Positions 63,951-64,000 of a stretch of 64,000 nucleotides of DNA are shown here, piece after piece. Made by a program: the position numbers and the translations under genes. This DNA comes from Pseudoips prasinana (taxonomy: Eukaryota; Arthropoda; Insecta; Lepidoptera; Nolidae). Positions within the stretch are counted from its first letter, which is position 1, and each line of letters opens with the position of its first letter. The stretch covers positions 5,853,001 through 5,917,000 of the forward strand of contig OX621246.1 in assembly GCA_951640165.1 (NCBI GenBank), given 5' to 3'. The notes below the pieces were generated by a model. That model saw nothing but the letters and a program-made list of their open reading frames with translations. It did no database searches and was not told where the DNA came from.

Positions 63951-64000
63951 CATTCCAGTGTCGATAAAAAATATCAATTAGTGTATAATGGAAAACTGTT

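Noticed and set aside
1..64000. A new multi-gene system (defence, biosynthesis or toxin type)
   Set aside because: No cluster of host genes is present. The only two strong frames are a Tc1 transposase and a LINE reverse transcriptase, each part of its own element.

Overview
The window looks like nuclear DNA of a butterfly or moth (Lepidoptera). It is AT-rich and I recognise no host gene. Almost every recognisable stretch is an interspersed repeat: tRNA-derived SINEs with a lepidopteran-style structure, short Helitron-like elements of the Lep1 type (A|T insertion sites, 5' TC, a 3' GC hairpin followed by CTAG), LINE 3' ends, a Tc1-type transposon and small MITEs. There are no operons, ribosome binding sites, bacterial promoters, rRNA genes or convincing functional tRNA genes. 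Family names such as S1, S2, S3, R2, R3, R5 and H are working labels given only for cross-reference inside this answer.

Layout. 0-5 kb: nested Helitrons, SINEs, one LINE C-terminal fragment and R2/R3/R5 repeats. 5.6-7.2 kb: a satellite of ~108 bp monomers that resolves rightward into a regular 220 bp dimer. 7.5-17 kb: S2 and S1 SINEs, two TA-flanked MITEs, 5S-rRNA-like SINEs and a foldback element. 17.4-18.8 kb: a LINE remnant beside a ~55 bp minisatellite with a 330 bp super-period. 19-23.7 kb: a LINE 3' end split by two SINEs, and a short BEL/Pao pol fragment embedded in an R3 repeat. 23.9-25.3 kb: a long-period tandem array. 27.2-28.8 kb: a complete Tc1 element with an intact 343-codon DD34E transposase, sitting in an S2 SINE. 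29.7-41 kb: mostly anonymous AT-rich DNA with scattered Helitrons, a non-autonomous hAT element in another S2 SINE, and hairpins. 41-48 kb: MITE, SINEs (including a head-to-head S2 palindrome), 5S-like SINEs and Helitrons. 48-57 kb: two LINE copies, one carrying a 613-codon reverse transcriptase frame. 57-64 kb: a tandem array with a LINE tail inside it, R5, S2, Helitron, 5S-like SINE and a second copy of the LINE 3' UTR.

What acts together. Only the Tc1 transposase (27481-28512) and possibly the LINE reverse transcriptase (54564-56405) look like expressible protein genes. Both serve their own element. The SINEs have no coding capacity and share a 3' tail, which suggests one LINE machinery moved several of them. 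The window reads as a layered transposon graveyard with a few young arrivals. The lack of host exons would fit a large intergenic or intronic block, or heterochromatin/W chromosome, but the sequence alone cannot choose between these. I found no candidate for a new defence or metabolic system. The most interesting items are the dimerising satellite, the 5S-like SINE family, the repeat copies that carry private perfect hairpins, and the well-delimited nested insertions.
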